From positions 1-40,172 of the IMG/VR virus record IMGVR_UViG_3300010158_000148: a DNA stretch of 40,172 nucleotides; one strand, given 5' to 3'. This stretch comes from a virus. Below, in pieces: positions 13,972 to 21,518 of the stretch (position 1 is the stretch's first letter; every line of letters begins with the position of its first letter). The notes under the pieces were generated by a model that was not told where the DNA came from, did no database searches, and saw only the letters and a list, made by a program, of their open reading frames with translations. A program made the translations under genes and the position numbers.

Positions 13972-15765
13972 TTATCCCTCGCAAGCCAAACATTCGTTAC
14001 CTTCGGCTAGATCGTGTAAGTTAATTTCTTTAATAATATCTCGTTCAATTCTCTTTGACACCTTATCTGCTTTTGCGATCTTATCACTACGGCAGTAGTA
14101 CATAGTCTTCAATCCAGACTTCCATGCTTGGAAATGCACAGCATGAATATACTTGATGTGACTGTCTGGTCTAAAGAATACATTTAACGATTGTGCTTGA
14201 TCAATATATTGTTGCCTGTCGGAAGCGTGTTGAATGACCCAACGCTGGTCAATTTCCATAGAAGTCTTGAAGACGTCTTTCTCCCAGTCTCCCAACCAAT
14301 CCAAGTGCTGAACTGAACCATCATTCGCAATAATCGAACTCCATATTTCTTGGGCATCTGCCTTAGGGTTTGAATTAACATAATCAGTAACGACCTTATC
14401 AAGATACTTATTTTTATTTAAGTGAGAACCCGATAAAGTATCTTGGCGATAAGCATTGGCACGCAAAGGTTCAATAGAAGGACTAGTATTGCCCATGAGA
14501 ATGGAAGAAGAAGCATTGGGAGCAATAGCCATAAGATGACTAAACCTATTCCCAGTACCCACTGCGTCAGGTGCTTCACCACGTTCCAATCCCAGTTCTT
14601 TATTAGCGACATCTAATTTCTCTCTTATAGTTTTAAAGATGTTTTTATTTCTACCAACTGCCAATGATGATTCCCATGGAAGATTATTCTTCTGTAGATA
14701 TGCATGCCAACCTAACGCACCAATGCCGATACTTCTTTCACGAGTTGCTGAGTACTTTGCACGCTTAATTGAGGAAGGAGCATGATCAATAAAATACTGC
14801 AGAACATTGTCAAGCATTTCAGCAACATCACGTAGGAACTGCGGTTCATCTTTCCAATCATCATAATACTCCAAGTTCAAAGATGACAAACAACATACTG
14901 CTGTGCGTTTCTCATTTGTTGGTAGAATAATCTCAGAGCAAAGATTAGATTGATTAATCTTTAACCCAAGATCTTTTAACCATTGTGGCATTTGTCGATT
15001 TGATTCGTCAATAAAATGTAGATATGGTTCACCTGTCATCATACGCATCTCAAGAATGCGTTGCCATAATTCTTTTGCTGATACAGTTTCACGAACTTCA
15101 TTGGAAGCAGGATCCACTAATTTCCAAGAGTCATCGAAGTCTGGATCAATCATACTCTGTTCAATGATTTCCATAAATGCATCTGGAATGTTAATCCCAT
15201 GATGCATGTTTAGAGTACGCATGTTTTGATCGCCTGTCGGCTTGCGCATCTCTAGAAAGTTGATGATATCTGGATGATCAATAGACAGATAAGCAGCATA
15301 ACTGCCCCTGCGAGTACGACCTTGCCTGTATGCCAAAGAACTTGCGTCATACATTTTGAGGTGAGGCATGACACCTGTAGATTTATCGTCTGCTGAACGA
15401 ATACCAAAACCGATGCCAACACCACCGCCAAGCATAGACAACCAATTAGTTTCTGATAGATTATCAACTAAACCCTCCGCAGTATCTTCGATATAATTAA
15501 GGAAACATGATATAGGCAAACCACGCTTACTACGACCAAAAGATAAAATGGGAGTAGAATAAGACAACCAATGTTTGCTGCTGTATTCGTATAACCTTTG
15601 CGCATGTTCTGGATTGCTCCCAAATTTATTTGAGACAAAAGCAAACCTCTCTTGTGGGCTTACCTCGTCATCCTTCATATAACTTTCTTTTAATCTAATT
15701 CTACCTAATTCGTCAAACAAACTATCTCGGTTGTAGTCAACCTTTATGCCATGCACAATTTCCAT
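13972..15765 (-). CDS. nrdA: Ribonucleotide reductase class Ia, alpha subunit, short form without ATP cone
   Basis: Catalytic subunit reducing ribonucleoside diphosphates. Active-site residues are present: C87 (PISCFLN, the C225 equivalent), N274, C276 and E278 (NLCSE, the radical cysteine site), C291 or C292 (AVCCLSSLNL, the C462 equivalent), the YYCRSDK tyrosines near residue 560 for radical transfer, and the C-terminal redox pair C592/C595 (ECLACEG). At 597 residues it lacks the roughly 90-residue N-terminal ATP cone of E. coli NrdA (761), so overall activity is probably not shut off by dATP, as suits a phage. Thioredoxin at 39279-39530 could recycle the C-terminal cysteines. Confidence 0.96.
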   Translation of the reverse strand: MEIVHGIKVDYNRDSLFDELGRIRLKESYMKDDEVSPQERFAFVSNKFGSNPEHAQRLYEYSSKHWLSYSTPILSFGRSKRGLPISCFLNYIEDTAEGLVDNLSETNWLSMLGGGVGIGFGIRSADDKSTGVMPHLKMYDASSLAYRQGRTRRGSYAAYLSIDHPDIINFLEMRKPTGDQNMRTLNMHHGINIPDAFMEIIEQSMIDPDFDDSWKLVDPASNEVRETVSAKELWQRILEMRMMTGEPYLHFIDESNRQMPQWLKDLGLKINQSNLCSEIILPTNEKRTAVCCLSSLNLEYYDDWKDEPQFLRDVAEMLDNVLQYFIDHAPSSIKRAKYSATRERSIGIGALGWHAYLQKNNLPWESSLAVGRNKNIFKTIREKLDVANKELGLERGEAPDAVGTGNRFSHLMAIAPNASSSILMGNTSPSIEPLRANAYRQDTLSGSHLNKNKYLDKVVTDYVNSNPKADAQEIWSSIIANDGSVQHLDWLGDWEKDVFKTSMEIDQRWVIQHASDRQQYIDQAQSLNVFFRPDSHIKYIHAVHFQAWKSGLKTMYYCRSDKIAKADKVSKRIERDIIKEINLHDLAEGNECLACEG

Positions 15766-15782
15766 TTATTGCCCCAATATTA

Positions 15783-16451
15783 TTATAGTTTTACTAATTC
15801 ATTTGCTAGAGGGAATACCTCAGCAATAACCTTTGCGCATTGTCGTGCGACTTCTTGGTGTTCCTTTTGTGTACCATTTGCCGATCGTAATTCAATGAAG
15901 TGGATCCACGATCTTAGTGTACCATTCATGTATAAACGAGAAACAGTTAGTCCTTCTGGGAGTACTGCTCTTGCTTGCTCTTTGGCAATACCATTTTCGA
16001 TTGCCCAAGCATACGCTTCTTCAGCTTCTCTTATCACTCGCTTTTGTCTTTCTTCCCACCATGTTGCCAATGCTAGATTTGTATTCTCAACACTATTTTG
16101 ACGATTCTTCGTATCTTGGAGTCGGGCTTCCCTTAGAACGAAAGATAAGTCTTTTGTTGGATCAGCATATCGCTGGCTAAATTCTTGGAACGAGAAAGAG
16201 CGGTGACGCAAGATTTGTCTTGCTATATCACGAGTAGTTTCAATTTCTAAACAAGCACTGACCATTTCTAGTGGTGACCAATGCTGATGTTTGATGAGAT
16301 ACTTAATTAACTTCTCTGATGTCTCTGTGTTGAGTTGGTTGTTGGGATTACTCACTCTTGCACAGAATGCAACTAACTCCTGTACATCTACTAAACCTTC
16401 TTGGAACATTTTCTCATCGGGTTTGCTATAACTAATCATCCTGACATTCAT
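15783..16451 (-). CDS. thyX: Flavin-dependent thymidylate synthase
   Basis: Methylates dUMP to dTMP using FAD and methylene-tetrahydrofolate. The signature RHRSFSFQEFSQRY (RHR-x2-S then S-x-RY) is intact around residues 82-95. Length (222) is typical. I chose the ATG at 16451 because it makes an ATGA overlap with the primase stop and has GGAAGA upstream; an in-frame ATG four codons earlier is possible. Presence of ThyX, with no thymidylate synthase of the ThyA type in the window, gives the phage its own dTMP supply next to NrdA/NrdB. Confidence 0.95.
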   Translation of the reverse strand: MNVRMISYSKPDEKMFQEGLVDVQELVAFCARVSNPNNQLNTETSEKLIKYLIKHQHWSPLEMVSACLEIETTRDIARQILRHRSFSFQEFSQRYADPTKDLSFVLREARLQDTKNRQNSVENTNLALATWWEERQKRVIREAEEAYAWAIENGIAKEQARAVLPEGLTVSRLYMNGTLRSWIHFIELRSANGTQKEHQEVARQCAKVIAEVFPLANELVKL

Positions 16452-17479
16452 ATTTTCTTCCATGTACCAAATTTCAATTTTGCTTCCATACCAAAGTAGG
16501 TGTTTGTATTTATGACATCGGTAATTTCATCGGCAGTCATTCCGCCATGTAAAATCATTTCATTCACATCTTTCTGTTCTATGTGTTCTGGAAACATACA
16601 GACAGAATAACCTAGATTGATATACTTCTCTAACTGTTTGACAATGTCTTTATTTCTTGGTTCATTGTCCATTACAATCGTTGCATTAGCAAGAATACTC
16701 CTAATAGTAGGGGTATCAAAACTTGCTCCTGAAACAGCCACTGCATTTGGTAGAAAAAGCGAGTCAATTGGTCCTTCGACCACAAGTATTCTTTTAGCAT
16801 AATCAATCCTTTCAAGTCCATAAATCTTTTCCTGAGTCTCATCCACCTTGATGGTATAATACTTAGGCTCTTCATTTCCATACGCTCTAGCCTGATAAGC
16901 AAAACACTTACCAGCATTAGTAAAAAATGGAATAATCATCCTTGGATGTTCGTCTTGTATTGGCTCTTGGAATTTGGCAGTCACTGAGTTAGTGTATGCC
17001 TTAAACTTTGGAGCAAAGTACAGGAGACTCCATTTGTCCTTCGGAATCTTTCTTTTAACTACATACTGAACAGCAGGATGTGTCAGTGGTAGTTTATCTA
17101 GTCTTGAGAGAGATGAGAGAATATCATCTTCAAGTAAATTTTCTGGTTCTGTCTCAAGAACTACTTGAGTTTCAGAGATATCTTTGTGGTCATTGTATCT
17201 TGTTGCACCAGACTTATATCGTTCAAGCACATACTCATCATACAACTTTGTATCAACATACTTAATTAGATTACCGATGTTCGTGCCGTAACCACAGTTG
17301 TGACACTTCACAAATAGATCTGCCTTTGCACGATAGATGTAACCACGTGCTTTTAATTTATTGGATGTGCTATCCCCACAAACTGGACATGAATAGTTCC
17401 AGAGATAATCTTTCTTTTGTTTGAAGTTTCGCAAGCGAGACCCAAGTATTTGGGCATACTTTGCATCAATGTATAACAT
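16448..17479 (-). CDS. 61: DNA primase, T4 gp61 type
   Basis: Synthesises RNA primers and works with the gp41 helicase as the primosome. The N-terminal zinc-binding domain has C31-x2-C34 (CPVCGDS) and C59-x2-C62 (CHNCGYG). The Toprim core has VVEGPIDSLFL (invariant Glu) and MDNEPRNKD (the Asp pair). Length 343 matches T4 gp61 (342). It is the first gene after the promoter at 17505-17533, with GGAGA before the ATG, and it overlaps thyX by four bases. Confidence 0.93.
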   Translation of the reverse strand: MLYIDAKYAQILGSRLRNFKQKKDYLWNYSCPVCGDSTSNKLKARGYIYRAKADLFVKCHNCGYGTNIGNLIKYVDTKLYDEYVLERYKSGATRYNDHKDISETQVVLETEPENLLEDDILSSLSRLDKLPLTHPAVQYVVKRKIPKDKWSLLYFAPKFKAYTNSVTAKFQEPIQDEHPRMIIPFFTNAGKCFAYQARAYGNEEPKYYTIKVDETQEKIYGLERIDYAKRILVVEGPIDSLFLPNAVAVSGASFDTPTIRSILANATIVMDNEPRNKDIVKQLEKYINLGYSVCMFPEHIEQKDVNEMILHGGMTADEITDVINTNTYFGMEAKLKFGTWKKI

Positions 17480-17504
17480 TACAAATCTCCACTAGTAGAG
17501 TACA

Positions 17505-17533
17505 ATTATACCCTACTTATCATTACAAAACAA
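17505..17533 (-). promoter_or_regulatory. Sigma70-type promoter for the primase/thyX/nrdAB operon
   Basis: -35 TTGTTT (17533-17528), 17-nt spacer, -10 TATAAT (17510-17505). The 5' leader before the primase ATG is about 20 nt and contains GGAGA. It separates this early operon from the coiled-coil/spanin-like genes upstream. Confidence 0.8.
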
Positions 17534-17536
17534 GTT

Positions 17537-17890
17537 TTATTTTATATACTTTACAATCTCGTTGATATGTCCGAGAATAAAACCTGCAACTGCAGCACCA
17601 CCGATTACATACCACTTCCACTGCTCAAGTGCTGCAACTCTAGTGTTCATCTTTTCTAAATCTTGCACAACATCCTTTTTAATTTCAGCATGTTGGTCTT
17701 GAGAGATTTGAGCATTAGCTTGCATCTTATGTTCAATGCGAGTTTGCATATCGTCAATCTTATCAACGATTTCTCTATTGGATGTAGTAATACGAGAGTG
17801 CACTTCTTTAAGATCAGATTTCAACTCTTTGACATCCTCTTTTATAGTTTCTACTTGTGCTTCCAATTTAGCTAGTCTTTCTGTATCCAT
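17537..17890 (-). CDS. XhlA-like membrane coiled-coil protein (117 aa)
   Basis: Residues 1-90 are a continuous heptad-rich coiled coil (LAKLEAQVETIKEDVKELK; KMNTRVAALEQWKW) and residues 92-110 form one C-terminal membrane helix (VIGGAAVAGFILGHI). This matches the layout of haemolysin XhlA-type proteins found beside phage holins. It follows the spanin-like pair with no gap (TAA then ATG), so a role in lysis or membrane timing is plausible. Sequence identity to XhlA itself cannot be judged by eye. Confidence 0.65.
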   Translation of the reverse strand: MDTERLAKLEAQVETIKEDVKELKSDLKEVHSRITTSNREIVDKIDDMQTRIEHKMQANAQISQDQHAEIKKDVVQDLEKMNTRVAALEQWKWYVIGGAAVAGFILGHINEIVKYIK

Positions 17891-18151
17891 TTATTTTACA
17901 CTCTCAAAAATGTCTCGTTGTGTTTTGTACCATTCAATCCAAGTATCAACTTTAATTTTACATTCATGATATTGTCCATAATTGTCCACTACGACTTTCA
18001 ATACTTCACTCAACTTCTCAGTAGGTTTAGTTTTCTTCAAGTCAGGACACGCTTCCATTAGTTCAGTTGGAACAGATGGAAAATTTCTTTTAACTGGTGT
18101 GCTACATCCAGTTAATATTAATATTGTTAGAGCAACTAGAAGGGTTTTCAT
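17891..18151 (-). CDS. Outer-membrane lipoprotein, candidate o-spanin
   Basis: A lipoprotein signal peptide ends in the lipobox LTGC (C16), giving a 71-residue mature lipoprotein. It begins STPVKRNFPSVP and contains two further Cys (CPDL and CKIKV) that could pair. It directly follows, with an ATGA overlap, a membrane protein with a long periplasmic-type coiled coil. That order (inner-membrane coiled coil, then small lipoprotein) is the classical Rz/Rz1 arrangement. O-spanins are often Pro-rich; this one is only mildly so, so the role is inferred from context. Confidence 0.65.
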   Translation of the reverse strand: MKTLLVALTILILTGCSTPVKRNFPSVPTELMEACPDLKKTKPTEKLSEVLKVVVDNYGQYHECKIKVDTWIEWYKTQRDIFESVK

Positions 18152-18588
18152 TTTTTCACTCCTGCTGCTTCATTTAGTATATCGACCGCTTCAGGTGCAA
18201 CTTTACACTCAGAATCAATTTTAATTTCTACTTCTTTAATCTTTTCTTGTATCACTATTTGAGTTTGTTTTACTACTTTAACTCTATCAACATATACTTT
18301 TTGTATTTGGATATTTATTTCTTTAGATTTTGCTTCAGAAATTTTAATTTGTTTTTCTAATTCTGTTACTTTTGCTCTCCATAACATCTCAGTGGAGTAA
18401 CTACCAAAAAAATAAATCCCTACAACAGTAAGGATAGTTCCAAATATTCTGGCGATTCCAGAATAAGGAATTAGTGGTGGGACAAATCTTGTAAGAAAAC
18501 TAAGAGCATAGATTGCTATACCAGCAATCATAATACCAATGACTACAATATGAAGTAACGCATCAGGTACAAATGACAACATCCACAT
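18148..18588 (-). CDS. Inner-membrane coiled-coil protein, candidate i-spanin
   Basis: Two membrane helices (about residues 8-32 and 45-63) precede a long coiled coil (66-125; VTELEKQIKISEAKSKE, KVVKQTQIVIQEKIKEV) and a short C-terminal ending with one Cys (IDSECKVAPEAVDIL). A typical i-spanin has a single N-terminal helix; with two helices the coiled coil is periplasmic only if the N-terminus is also outside. The adjacent lipoprotein gene and the overlap support the spanin reading. An alternative is a structural membrane protein. Confidence 0.6.
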   Translation of the reverse strand: MWMLSFVPDALLHIVVIGIMIAGIAIYALSFLTRFVPPLIPYSGIARIFGTILTVVGIYFFGSYSTEMLWRAKVTELEKQIKISEAKSKEINIQIQKVYVDRVKVVKQTQIVIQEKIKEVEIKIDSECKVAPEAVDILNEAAGVKK

Positions 18589-18589
18589 C

Positions 18590-19129
18590 TTAAACTCCTA
18601 CAGGTTTCGGACGACGAATCATTCCTGCAATGGTGGATGCTTGACCAGCTTTGTATTTCTTAATTTCCTTTGGACCAATCTTTGGTTCATTGGTAGAAAC
18701 TGCAGCACCAGTAACATTCGCTACTGCGCCATCTTCATCAAGAAACTTTTTAACAAGAATCTCTTCTTCAACAAGAGACACTCTATTATCCAACAGTTTC
18801 ATGATATTGTCAAACTTTTCTTGGAGCATTGCAGTTGAACGACTGCCTGATTGGTATTGTTCTTTTACTAACCATAGTGCTGCAACCAATGATTTCATTT
18901 TACTTTCACCACCTGGAAGTCTATTGATAATCTTCTTAACATTGAAGACTAAACGATTGAGGTAAGTATAAGCGTCACGTTCTTTTGATGTCTGTAAAGT
19001 ATTTGCTTTACGGATGTTCTTACCCTTAGCATCAATAATACCTAGTTTGAATGCGTCTGTGTTCTCAAAGTTAGTGACTAACATTTTGAGAATTCGATAT
19101 GCAATTAAGTTGTCTACTATGCGACTCAT
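18590..19129 (-). CDS. Conserved T4-like phage protein of unknown function (179 aa)
   Basis: Opens MSRIVDNLIAYRILKMLVTNFENTDAFKLGIID, a strongly worded helix shared with proteins of other aquatic T4-like phages, then a helical core with RLPGGESKMKSLVAALWLVKEQY and a basic C-terminus. It has no signal peptide or membrane segment. I recall homologs annotated as virion-associated, but I cannot support that from the sequence. Its ATG overlaps the preceding stop by one base, so it is coupled to the 125-residue gene. Confidence 0.75.
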   Translation of the reverse strand: MSRIVDNLIAYRILKMLVTNFENTDAFKLGIIDAKGKNIRKANTLQTSKERDAYTYLNRLVFNVKKIINRLPGGESKMKSLVAALWLVKEQYQSGSRSTAMLQEKFDNIMKLLDNRVSLVEEEILVKKFLDEDGAVANVTGAAVSTNEPKIGPKEIKKYKAGQASTIAGMIRRPKPVGV

Positions 19130-19506
19130 TAAATTTTCCTAAGTGTTGATATAATGTTTTCATCTAAAACTATATCAGATAAAACAATATTCAATTCTGG
19201 TATCGTTTCTGGCATCCTATCGAGATACACTAAAAATGTAATTAGTGAATCCCAACAGGACTCGTCTATCTTATAAAACAACATTTGAGTTGCGTTTTCA
19301 CCGAAAATATTATACAAAACTATAATATGATTTAGTATCAATCGCTCTCTTAACTCTCTATTGTTTTTATACCTTGAGAGTAATTTCTTAAGATATAAGA
19401 ACTTCTTCAAATCCTCTTCAAATTCTTGCAGGCTATGACACTGAGGGTTATCATAATGATGCATTGCAAAAACTAAGAAGTTTGATTCATTTAACTTTTC
19501 TTTCAC
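19129..19506 (-). CDS. Conserved phage helical protein (125 aa), GTG start
   Basis: The reading starts at GTG (19506-19504) with KEKLNESNFLVFAMHHYDNPQC. An all-helical core follows (FEEDLKKFLYLKKLLSRYK; LRERLILNHIIVLYNIFGENATQMLFYK) and the protein ends in DENIISTLRKI. The 'AM.HYDNPQC' and 'RLILNHIIVLYN.FGE.AT.MLFYK' segments are characteristic of a family seen widely in aquatic T4-like phages; no function is known to me. It probably works with the 179-residue protein, given the one-base overlap. Confidence 0.75.
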   Translation of the reverse strand: MKEKLNESNFLVFAMHHYDNPQCHSLQEFEEDLKKFLYLKKLLSRYKNNRELRERLILNHIIVLYNIFGENATQMLFYKIDESCWDSLITFLVYLDRMPETIPELNIVLSDIVLDENIISTLRKI

Positions 19507-19545
19507 CTAACTTTTCACTTTCTAATAATAATTCAAAACGAAATG

Positions 19546-20142
19546 TTAAGCGACTGTTGCTCCGTAATTGCTTAAGATGCGCCACTTAGTATTCAAGAAA
19601 ATCAAACGAACAGTATTACTAACACCAGTAAAAGTAATAGTTGTAAAACCAACAGGTGAAGATGGTGTTAAAACAGCACTTCCAGCATAGCCAATCATTG
19701 CTATTGTTTTCTCTTGTCCTTGAACACCATCACCTAATGATAGAGTTGCAGAACCAGTAGTTGTTACATACGTAACGGCTGCAGTTGTATTCACAACCAA
19801 CGAACCAGAACCAGTTAATGCTTGTGGAGTAGATGATAAACGTAGATAACCATTAGTAATTGCTAGATTACCATAAACATCTAATTTTTCTGTTGGAGTT
19901 GAAGTACCTACACCAACTTTATCTGTACCTGCATCAGTATACAATAAATTGGCATCATTGTCACCAGCGATACGAGTATCTTGGTCAGCACCATTCGCAT
20001 TGATTACAACTGGGGAGTTTAAGTTTGCTAAGAAATTAGCAACTGTCAGTTTCTTGTTTGAACCACCTTGTACGATGTTCAGTAAGTCTGCTGATGCAGC
20101 AGAGGTTGCTGCGGTTAATTCTGATATCTTTTGATCTGCCAT
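19546..20142 (-). CDS. Fibre-like virion protein (198 aa)
   Basis: N-terminal MADQKISELTAATSAASADLL is the common virion-attachment opening of phage fibre and decoration proteins. Residues 58-92 carry a fibre repeat of the 'RIAGDNDANLLYTDAGTDKVGVG' type followed by TPTEKLDVYGN, a motif used in trimeric tail fibres. The C-terminal half is Gly/Thr/Val-rich beta structure, ending in WRILSNYGATVA. AGGAG precedes the ATG, and a late promoter box and a hairpin lie upstream. Whether it is a tail fibre or a head decoration cannot be decided. Confidence 0.72.
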   Translation of the reverse strand: MADQKISELTAATSAASADLLNIVQGGSNKKLTVANFLANLNSPVVINANGADQDTRIAGDNDANLLYTDAGTDKVGVGTSTPTEKLDVYGNLAITNGYLRLSSTPQALTGSGSLVVNTTAAVTYVTTTGSATLSLGDGVQGQEKTIAMIGYAGSAVLTPSSPVGFTTITFTGVSNTVRLIFLNTKWRILSNYGATVA

Positions 20143-20168
20143 TTGGCACTCCTATTAAAATGTAGATT

Positions 20169-20192
20169 GATGGGGTTTGTTACAACCCCATC
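20169..20192 (-). promoter_or_regulatory. Perfect 9-bp hairpin in the leader of the fibre-like gene
   Basis: GATGGGGTT and AACCCCATC (20169-20177, 20184-20192) are exactly complementary around a six-base loop. On the minus strand it comes about 17 nt after the late promoter box at 20209-20215 and 27 nt before the fibre start. No T-run follows it, so it does not look like an intrinsic terminator; it may protect the 5' end of the late mRNA or attenuate read-through from the upstream gene. Confidence 0.6.
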
Positions 20193-20208
20193 TCGTTCTA
20201 GGTATTAT

Positions 20209-20215
20209 TATTTAT
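20209..20215 (-). promoter_or_regulatory. T4-late-type promoter box (ATAAATA)
   Basis: Minus-strand TAATAAATAATA begins on the last base of the TAA stop of the 424-residue virion protein and precedes the fibre-like gene at 20142 by about 67 nt. It contains the same core as the boxes at 12131 and 21520. Confidence 0.6.
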
Positions 20216-21489
20216 TATGCGTCTGGATATTGGATATCGTCAGCTTGGTCACCAGTGATTGAACCCATGGCAACTAAAACTTCAGTTTGAACACGACCAG
20301 CACGACCGCCAGTACCAACAATACGACGAGTCCAACCAGCATGTGCAGCACCACCAGATGTACCTTCACCTAGTGAAGCAGTAGCTGTTGCTTGATCTGC
20401 AGCGTTTTGGATTTCAAAGTACTGAGCATTATTACCAGTACCAGAAATATCGATAACTGTTTCAGTTGTATAAGTCAAACCAACCAAAGTACCAGCAGTA
20501 GTAACAATAGCAACACCAGCTTCAGTAGTTAGTGTGAAACCAGTTACGCTTGGAGAAGTACCAGTAACGGCAGAAACTTTATAAGTTGTGCCAGTTGCGT
20601 AGCCAGTAATAGTGCCAGTACCAGTATTTGTACCAGTGATAGTAACACGATCATTAGCAGCAAGAGTAGAAGCACCGCAAGTGAATTGACCACCAGTACC
20701 AGAAGTAGCAACAGTTGCTGCAAGAGTACCAGTAGTTGCTGCTGCCTTAACTTCGAACGCATTGGCAGTACGACCAGCAGTAGCAACATAATAAGATGTA
20801 GTAGAAGTTAAACCAGTGGCAGAAGCACCACCACCATTGTTATACTTAACTTCTTCATTGGCAACTAAGCCATGTGCAGTATAAGCAACAGTATCAGTAG
20901 CAATAGTAATTCCAGAAGTAGGAATAATACGAGCAGGTTTAGCAATGGCAACTGTCGGTACAGAAGTATAAGAAGAACCTACGTTAGTGACAGTGATTGC
21001 TGTAACTACACCACCAGCGATAGTTGCAGTAGCTGCAGCAGAAGAACCACCACCGCCAGAGAATGTTACTGCTGGAGCAGTACCAATGTAACGAGTTTTA
21101 CCAGAAACAACTGCCACGTTAGTTACGTTGTCGCCACCTGCTTTAACTTCAGTAGTGTCAACACCGAATACTTTGTTAGAGTCGCCTAGATTAGGAACGC
21201 TATCTGTAGATCCGTGTGAAACGAATACTGGCTTCTCAGATAATGTGTAAGAAGTACCACCAGAAACAGTAGTAACTGTGCCGTTACCATTGTTTGCTCC
21301 CATGATTACTTTAGCCACAGTATCAGATGTGATTGAAACGATTTGGAAATCTACACCGCTTGCACGGATAGTATTACCAGTTTTTGCTTGTGTAGTGAAA
21401 GCAGTAGAAGTACCAGTTACCACACCTGTTGATGCGATAGCGATAGTTCCACTTGCTGTTTTAGAGTCTTTGTTGCCCCATAGTGCCAT
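20215..21489 (-). CDS. Virion structural protein with beta-repeat modules (424 aa)
   Basis: Opens MALWGNKDSKTASGTIAIA and ends near 'AGWTRRIVGTGGRAGRVQTEVLVAMGSI', a pair of end-signatures I associate with an abundant virion protein of aquatic T4-like phages. The middle is Gly/Ala/Thr-rich beta structure with modules such as YTAHGLVANEEVKYNNGG followed by GLTSTTSYYVATA, seen in tail-fibre proteins. A second, shorter copy of the module occurs near residues 280-320. It stands alone between two late promoter boxes, so it is probably expressed strongly and late. Head decoration or fibre are both possible. Confidence 0.75.
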   Translation of the reverse strand: MALWGNKDSKTASGTIAIASTGVVTGTSTAFTTQAKTGNTIRASGVDFQIVSITSDTVAKVIMGANNGNGTVTTVSGGTSYTLSEKPVFVSHGSTDSVPNLGDSNKVFGVDTTEVKAGGDNVTNVAVVSGKTRYIGTAPAVTFSGGGGSSAAATATIAGGVVTAITVTNVGSSYTSVPTVAIAKPARIIPTSGITIATDTVAYTAHGLVANEEVKYNNGGGASATGLTSTTSYYVATAGRTANAFEVKAAATTGTLAATVATSGTGGQFTCGASTLAANDRVTITGTNTGTGTITGYATGTTYKVSAVTGTSPSVTGFTLTTEAGVAIVTTAGTLVGLTYTTETVIDISGTGNNAQYFEIQNAADQATATASLGEGTSGGAAHAGWTRRIVGTGGRAGRVQTEVLVAMGSITGDQADDIQYPDA

Positions 21490-21518
21490 TTTGTGTCTCC
21501 TTAGATTTGGACTTTACT

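Noticed and set aside
15775-15810. TATAAT box at the end of thyX, upstream of nrdA
   Set aside because: The -35 position reads CTAGCA; the genes are closely packed, so read-through is more likely.
20544-20789. Very Leu/Val-rich minus-strand frame that looks like a membrane protein
   Set aside because: It is an out-of-frame reading of the Thr/Gly/Ala-rich virion protein at 20215-21489; the repeated ACT/GGT-type codons produce Leu runs in the shifted frame.
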